Assembly: GCF_000208925.1 (NCBI RefSeq) | Contig: NW_001915220.1 | Span: forward strand, 1-14,187 | Source: Entamoeba histolytica HM-1:IMSS | Taxonomy: Eukaryota > Evosea > Mastigamoebida > Endamoebidae | DNA length: 14,187 bases | Reading direction: 5' to 3' | Shown: positions 9,126-14,187 of the stretch, in pieces | How the letters are laid out: each line of letters begins with the position of its first letter | Numbering within the stretch: position 1 is the first letter of the stretch | Translations under genes and position numbers: made by a program | The notes under the pieces: model-generated | Told to the model about the DNA's origin: nothing | Database searches by the model: none | The model's input: only the letters and a program-made list of their open reading frames with translations

Positions 9126-10066
9126 TTCTTATTGACGTTTTTTATTTTTCTTATCCTTCATTCTTTTATTATTTATTATAATATAATTATAATTTTATTT
9201 ACTATTTTATTTTTAGTTTATGTATATTGTTTTAATTTGTCATTGATTTTCTTTTTTCTCATCATTCTTGTTTCTTTTATACCTCAACGCTTCATTATTA
9301 TTTGGCTTTCATTTGTTTTAATTTTAACTTATATTTAGATGAGCATTTCAATAAAACAAACATTCCAATGTAACAATAAGAAAAAGAGATATAACAACAT
9401 TGTTATTATTGTTGTTGTAAGTCAAAAATAATAAAAATGAAATGATGTTTGTTATAATAAAAAACAACTTAACTGTTGTGTTAATATCGTGTATTTAATT
9501 ATTTATTCATTTTATGTTGAATTTATATTTATTGTTTTTGAAATGGAAAATTTAATAACAAATTAATTATTGAAGTGGTAGAAACAATTCAAATATTTCA
9601 TCATTCATTTGTTCATATTATTATGTTTTATAGGTATGTTTTATGTATATTAATTTGAAGTATTTGAAATAAAACAGAATGAATTAATTAAACAAAATAT
9701 TAAAAGAGGAGATGGAATATTTGATAGAATGAATCAGAAAGAAGAATGTTGGTGTTGGAGAAAGTCATAAACTCTTTGATAAAAGATAAAGTACGATGAA
9801 GAATCAATTAATAAAGTAAAAGATGAATTAATCAATGATTCATTTAATTAAATAAATTGTGGTGAATGGTAAAATGAGAAATAAGAAGAGAAAATGACAA
9901 TCAAAAATAATCAATTGAAAGAAGAATAGAAAATAGAATGATTATTTTGCGATGAAGAAGAGAGAAAGTATTGAAAGAAGAGAAATGAAGAAGTAAAATA
10001 AATAGAAGAATATCTGATATATTATTTGATTCAAATAATGATAAAATGAAATGTAATACATCAATA
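9126..10066. other. Intergenic stretch upstream of ubiquitin, no clear gene
   Basis: The region is T-rich at 9100-9350 (+), which is the A-rich upstream region of ubiquitin on its own strand. It holds one small hairpin at 9393-9416 (AACAACA / TGTTGTT, loop 10 nt). A purine-rich stretch at about 9655-10020 (+) has one short coding-like run (IKRGDGIFDRMNQKEECWCW) that stops within 40 codons. I cannot assign it to a gene. Confidence 0.45.
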
Positions 10067-10124
10067 ATTAGAGAATAAAAATGAATAATTAAAGAATAAA
10101 AATGAATAACTAAAGAAAAAAAGG
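10067..10124 (-). repeat. 21-bp tandem repeat at the 3' tail of LINE C
   Basis: There are two near-identical 21-bp units (10067-10087 and 10088-10108, differing at one base) and a partial third entering the element end. On the element's sense strand the unit reads roughly CTTTAATTATTCATTTTTATT, directly after the ORF2 stop. Short tandem tails are common at 3' ends of target-primed LINEs and can arise by RT slippage. The exact boundary of element C within this tail cannot be set. Confidence 0.7.
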
Positions 10125-10421
10125 TCAATTAATAGATATATCCTCAATTGGATTTTCTTCATACTGAGAAGTGATTATTTCAGTTTCTTCAATATGCTCT
10201 ATTGGTGTAATAGAGTTCATTTCTAACATGCTCGCAGTATATTGTTCTTCTTCTAATGTGCTGCAAGAATTGAATGTATAAAACATTAAGTCTTTCATAC
10301 TTTTTTATAATTATTGTTCGTAGGATTTTGGGGAAGTCTAATTGTAATTTTAGTGTTTTTAATCTTCTTGCTGACTCTTTATGTATTAATCCATTTATTG
10401 TTAATATAATAGGTATTCTTT

Positions 10422-10830
10422 CTACATATATTTTTCTCTATTATTTCTTATTTTCTCTTGTAATTCTTTGTATTTATTTATTTTATGAATATAATTTAAT
10501 TCTAAATTCATATCTTGACATATAGCAACATCTATAATATATCCTTTCTTTTCTTTCATATTTTGATAATATATATCAGGTCTTCTAGCATGGAATGAAT
10601 GGTCACTAACAAATAAATCAATATTGTAAGTTATAACCATTTCATCATTATTAATACATTTTTGAGGATTATTAAAGTCAATTGCATCAAATTCATTAAA
10701 ATTTGTAATTAATAAATGTTTATATATTTGTTTACAAACATAATCATGTTTTAATATTTGATTCTTTTTCATTACATCATAACAGTATATGACTAATAGA
10801 TGCAATTGTGTTATGACAATGTTTACAATA
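10422..10830 (-). other. Zinc-knuckle and PD-X14-D endonuclease of LINE C
   Basis: CKHC with HNTIASIS, then HILL, a TGA and Cys give C-X2-C-X8-H-X4-C at about 10827-10786, with a stop inside the last spacer. The nuclease reads RRPD (PD at 10580-10575), 14 residues, then D at 10532-10530 (IIDVAIC), followed by INKYKEL. Both the motif spacing and the order match copy A, which supports the alignment of the two copies. Confidence 0.87.
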
Positions 10831-11669
10831 TTTAAAAAGCATCAATTTTGAGTAATTTAGAAATAGTATTTCATTTCATAGTTACTCCTTCTTGCATTTT
10901 TACTATTTGGAGGAATGCATTTCTTTTTATATTTAATGACATCTATGTTATTATTGTTAGTTTTTTATCATTAAAAGTGCCATTTGCACATCTTATATAT
11001 TCACCACTTTTCTCTTCTTTCCATTCACTTAAATATCTATCATTTAATTCATTATTTACCCATTCAAATACATTCTTTACATCATGTTTTCTTTCATTTA
11101 TTTCTATTATATTCAGTAATTCATTAAAATTAATCTTCTTACCAAATGTTTTCTTCATTCTTTTAATTATTCAATTTGGATTTTCTTTTATTGCTTCTAT
11201 CATTTCTCTTATTCCTGTGCTTGATCTTTATATTTTAAATATATTCTTATTAATTCTTTACCACATTCATCTCTTGCTGACATTAATCATATTTGTTTAT
11301 TTTAACATATAGTCTACTTTTTGGGATATTTCTACTATATAATTGGAGTTGTATTAATGATTTTCTTATTTGTTTATCTATCTTCTCCAATTCTCCTAGT
11401 TTCCATGGGACAATACTAAATCCATATCTTAATTTTGAGATTATATCACTATTAATCTTTCTTATTGTAATGAGAATGCTGTATTTCATAGTATTTAATG
11501 ATGATAGAATAGAAGATACATCATTTAATATTCTTGTACAATATTTATTAATATTTACTTTATCTCCTATTTCAATACCAAGATATTTATAATGATTATC
11601 ATTAGTTACTCTTGGTAGTTCAGCTAATTCACCATTTATTTGACTATTAATATTAGTCATTATCCCACT

Positions 11670-12560
11670 CTTTTTACATTAATTTTTAATCCTATTGCAT
11701 TAAATATTTCTTTAGTTAATTTGTGGGCTTTTTCCATTTCATCGAGGCTATTAGTTATTATCTTTAAATCATCCATATACAATATGTGGTTTAACTGGAC
11801 TTGTTTTTCTTCTCCATTCATTTTAATATTTAATTTGCTTATTTGTTTATCTAATTGTTTAGATAATATATCAATGGATAATACAAATAAAAGTGGAGAT
11901 AAACTATCATTTGTATTATTCCTTTTTCTACATTAATTATACCTACACTTTCTTGATTATAATACAAATTAAGATGTGTATTATTTAATATATATAATAT
12001 ACTATTAATTACTGCTAGTGGGATATTAAAATATATTAAGCATTGTTTAATCCATTGGTGGTTAATACTATCATATGCTTTAGATATGTCATAAAATGTT
12101 TCTACCCACTTCCATTTATTCTTTATTAATAATTGTTGGATTATAATGTTGTATAATAATCCTTCTTTTGATGCATATGTATATTTTTACGTCCAATTTG
12201 ATTTAATGAAAGTTGTTTTTCAATTGGATTTAGCATCAGCTGGCTTTCTATTTTCATCTTTAATATTGATGTATATATACTTTTAACAGACAATTTAAGC
12301 AAGTTATTGGTCTGTAATTCTGTGGGTCTAATTTATCTCCTTTTTTATATATTAATATTGTCCTTCCTTGAATAAAATGAGGAGGTATTTCATTAGGATT
12401 ATTTAACCATTCATTAAATAATTTTAATAAATATTTCTTTGGTTGTTCTAAATATTTAATCCAAAATCATTGTATTTTATCAACTCCCGGTGCCTTCCAG
12501 TTAGCAATAAATTTAATAGCACAGTCTAGTTCATTGGGAGTGATTATTGATATTCTATTA
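11670..12560 (-). other. Reverse transcriptase domain of LINE C
   Basis: Blocks in order on the minus strand: NWKAPGVDKIQ (ends about 12467), GRTILIYKKGDK and NYRPITCLN (about 12400-12305), NQIGRK (about 12195), and motif A FYDISKAYDSINHQW (about 12096-12052). Motif B is damaged: IIQ, then a lost glycine codon and a frameshift, then DSLSPLLF (about 11920-11890). Catalytic YMDD is at 11779-11768, followed by the LKIITNS and GLKINVKK segments. All catalytic aspartates are present. NYRPIT and the block spacing are typical of LINE-type rather than retroviral RT. Confidence 0.88.
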
Positions 12561-13451
12561 TTAATTCTGTTTTCTATTAATATTTCATATAAATTAATAT
12601 TCAGGAAATCTATATTAGTGTTAGTTTCATAGATTCCTTTCCAGAAATTAATAGTGGAGATATTATCTGGATATTCATCTTCTTTAGGCTTATTTAGGTG
12701 TTGCAATTTTCCATATTTCATCATTTTATAATTCCATCTTATTCTTTTCCAATTATTCTTTCTTGCTTCTATTTCTATTCTTTTCATCTTTCTGAGGTAT
12801 TTATAATAGTTTATTTGTTCTATTGTTTTTACTTTAATATGGTATATATCATTTTCTTAATATGTAATATTCTTTTCAATTTCATATATTGTTTATTATG
12901 AAGTAAATCTCTTATTCTACATATTTTTGATTGTAATATTCTTTCTATACTTTTCTTTCTACTTCTTTCTTGTTTATTTTTATTAATTATGTTAATAGTG
13001 GAAGCTACCGTTTTAATATAATGATAATAATCATCTAATGTATTGATTATTATTTCATTTTTATTAATAATATTAATTATTTGATGTACTTTCTTCTTAT
13101 TGTAATAATAATTAATAAATTGTACATCTTCTTGTTCTTTCATTTCTTCTTCTTTAAATATTTTCATTACCTCCTCTTCTTCTATTTCTTCTTTCTTGTT
13201 CACTTTTGATATTATTTCTTTTAATTCATTATCTTTCCATTGATGTTTTATTATTTCTTCCTCCATTATTCTATTGATTTCTCTTTTAATTTCATTCTTT
13301 ATTTTAAATGTCTTCTTTATTATTTCTTTATATTCATTAATATCATTTACTTTAATTCCAAATTCTTGTATTAACCTTTCTATTATTTCTTCTTTAAGTT
13401 GACCTCTTAATTTTCTTTCAAATAATTTCAAAGCAAAACATTTATAAAGTG

Positions 13452-13611
13452 TTAAAATTTCTTCTTTTCTATCTGTTTGCTTCCCCCGTTTTTTTGCTTG
13501 TCTAATTCTAATGTGGTGATCTTCTTATGCTGAATATCCATTTCTTCAATGGATTTCTGCATTAACTTTCTTTTTTTTTTGGAAGATCATCTTCGCATGA
13601 TGATATTTCAT
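13452..13611 (-). pseudogene. LINE C short upstream ORF, possible tiny ORF1
   Basis: ATG at 13611 directly follows the shared leader and opens MKYHHAKMIFQKKKKVNAEIH before a TGA. In the next frame 13586-13452 reads RKLMQKSIEEMDIQHKK, ITTLELDKQKNGG and on to KKKF and TAA. The two frames meet at a ten-A run, so one base of homopolymer slippage would make them a single basic ORF of about 50 codons. It has no ATG-initiated long partner and no recognised domain. It ends inside the RT ORF, which lies in the -1 frame. Alternatively it is only a leftover of a longer ORF1 lost from this copy. Confidence 0.45.
13488..13494 (-). promoter_or_regulatory. Candidate -1 frameshift site (A AAA AAC) of LINE C
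   Basis: In the frame of the short upstream ORF the codons are CAA AAA AAC GGG GGA, giving a correctly phased A AAA AAC heptamer. Slipping back one base continues as CGG GGG AAG CAA ACA, which is exactly the RT ORF frame (RGKQTDRKEEIL). A 7-bp stem, AAGCAAA with TTTGCTT (13482-13476 with 13437-13431), starts five bases after the heptamer. It is AT-rich and weak with a 38-nt loop. Function is inferred only. Confidence 0.45.
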
Positions 13612-13723
13612 GGGTACGAAAATTAGCAAAGAAATAATGAATCTAAATAATTTACAAAAATGAGAAAAAAAGATGCAAAATATTTTGCATCCATAGAATA
13701 TTCAACTTATTATATTTTGCTCC
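13612..13723 (-). promoter_or_regulatory. 5' leader of LINE C with 20-nt palindrome
   Basis: This leader of about 112 nt is shared with element B (6987-7095), about 90% identical by eye. It contains the perfect palindrome GATGCAAAATATTTTGCATC at 13672-13691, and its end (GCTAATTTTCGTACCC) is invariant between the copies. Non-coding conservation greater than in the broken ORFs suggests it holds the internal promoter and/or an RNA structure needed for translation or packaging. Confidence 0.6.
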
Positions 13724-14187
13724 TAAAATAAAAATAAAAAAAATAAAAAAATATGATAAATACAATCTGTATATATTTATGTTTATATTTTATGATCATT
13801 TCTATTCATTTTGTATGAAATATTAATGAAATAGATGATTTGATTAATCATAATTAATTATTTTTATTATTCATATTCTTTTATTTATATGTTATTTATC
13901 TATCGTATTTTTATATATTTATTTCTCTGTTTATATTATTTATATCTTTGTATTCTTCTTATTATCTATATATTATTATATTCTTCTTATTTTATGTTTT
14001 TTATGTTTATATTATTTAGATTTTCTTCTTGTTATTCTTTTATATTTAGTTGTATTAGATTATTTGAATATTCATATTTATTCATCTTTTATATTATTAT
14101 CTTTTATATCTATTTTCATTTTATATTTATTCTCTTTTGATTTATATTAATATTAAGTTTATCTTTTATACTTTGATTTTATTATTA
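13724..14187. other. T-tract and T-rich flank, no gene seen
   Basis: 13724-13760 is the T-tract (minus strand) preceding element C, ending TTTAG beside its first base and containing TTTATCATAT as at copy A. The remainder is T-rich on the + strand. The 83-codon hydrophobic ORF at 13889-14140 is Tyr/Phe/Leu/Ile low-complexity text expected from composition, so I do not call it a gene. Confidence 0.5.

Larger units (their letters stand above)
10125..13524 (-). pseudogene. LINE C ORF2: reverse transcriptase plus endonuclease, broken
   Basis: The frame opens at 13524 after a TAA and its first ATG is at 13431. Homology to copy A begins before that ATG (QTDRKEEILTLYKCFALK), so the natural product probably starts upstream by frameshifting. 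13524-12829 is a clean 232-codon N-terminal domain. The rest is spread over frames, with breaks near 12831 (shift), 12464 (TGA), about 12275 (TATATATA run), about 12187, about 11911, about 11670 and about 11283, and further breaks to 10805. 10805-10422 carries the nuclease core. The last part runs from IYVERIPIILTINGLIHKES to an acidic tail ending EDISIN and TGA. A live copy would encode about 1,130 residues. It cannot make a full-length protein as read here. Confidence 0.85.
10110..13723 (-). mobile_element. LINE copy C: R2/R4-like retrotransposon, about 3.6 kb, decayed
   Basis: On the minus strand the element starts with GGAGCAAAATATAATAAG at 13723. A 112-nt leader ends GTACCC, and an ATG follows at 13611. 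It then has a short ORF, a long RT-endonuclease ORF ending TGA at 10127-10125, and a T-rich, tandem-repeat tail. It lacks the roughly 1-kb coiled-coil ORF1 of copy A. The protein similarity to A is recognisable but distant, so it is a separate family. Element B shares both its ends. The copy has several frameshifts and stops but is better preserved than A. No target-site duplication is evident. Confidence 0.85.

Noticed and set aside
9048..9338. 96-codon hydrophobic ORF on the + strand
   Set aside because: It is Phe/Leu/Ile/Tyr text from T-rich sequence, lying antisense to the ubiquitin start and promoter. It is composition, not a membrane protein gene.
9393..9416. Small hairpin AACAACA/TGTTGTT as a regulatory RNA
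   Set aside because: A 7-bp stem in low-complexity AT sequence is expected by chance and nothing else supports it.
10848..11936. Several + strand ORFs of about 100-154 codons
   Set aside because: They are antisense to LINE C ORF2, whose minus-strand translation aligns with copy A and has RT motifs. They are mirror frames.
2191..13723. LTR retrotransposon or retrovirus
   Set aside because: No long terminal repeats, protease or integrase are present. The RT has NYRPIT and is followed by a zinc-knuckle and PD-X14-D nuclease, as in LINEs.

Overview
This is a very AT-rich (roughly 80% by eye) eukaryotic nuclear window, not bacterial. Two facts point to an amoeba of the Entamoeba type. First, there is an intact, intronless, stand-alone ubiquitin gene (8855-9088, minus) with an unusual substitution set and a TATA-like box close to the start codon. 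Second, the window holds non-LTR retrotransposons whose reverse transcriptase (RT) is followed by a zinc-knuckle and a restriction-enzyme-like endonuclease (PD-X14-D), the R2/R4-like layout known for Entamoeba LINEs. The genus is an inference from memory of these families; no search was run.

Layout. 1-1135: AT-rich, no gene seen. 1136-1920: probable remnant of a decayed coding sequence, not recognised. 2146-2190: T-tract. 2191-6970 (+): LINE copy A, with a basic and coiled-coil first ORF, then RT and endonuclease, broken by stops and frameshifts. 6987-about 7485 (+): short element B, abutting A head to tail; it is a LINE 5' leader joined directly to the last part of the endonuclease ORF. 7486-8854: no gene. 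8855-9088 (-): ubiquitin. 9126-10066: no gene seen. 10110-13723 (-): LINE copy C, about 3.6 kb, a different family from A but the same family as B. 13724-14187: T-rich, no gene seen.

The most interesting part is the B/C family. B and C share a leader of about 110 nt containing a 20-nt self-complementary hairpin, and both leave the shared leader at the same bases (GTACCC). In C the next three bases are an ATG. In B the coding region is missing from exactly there to the endonuclease, so B looks like a SINE-like, non-autonomous derivative that keeps both ends of its LINE. In C a very short upstream ORF overlaps the RT ORF in the -1 frame, and the overlap contains a correctly phased A AAA AAC heptamer, the classical -1 ribosomal frameshift site. 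Such signals would let a LINE express RT as a fusion from a tiny leader ORF.

All three element copies are decayed and none can encode a full-length protein as read here. The only clearly functional gene is ubiquitin, which lies between the oppositely oriented B and C copies.
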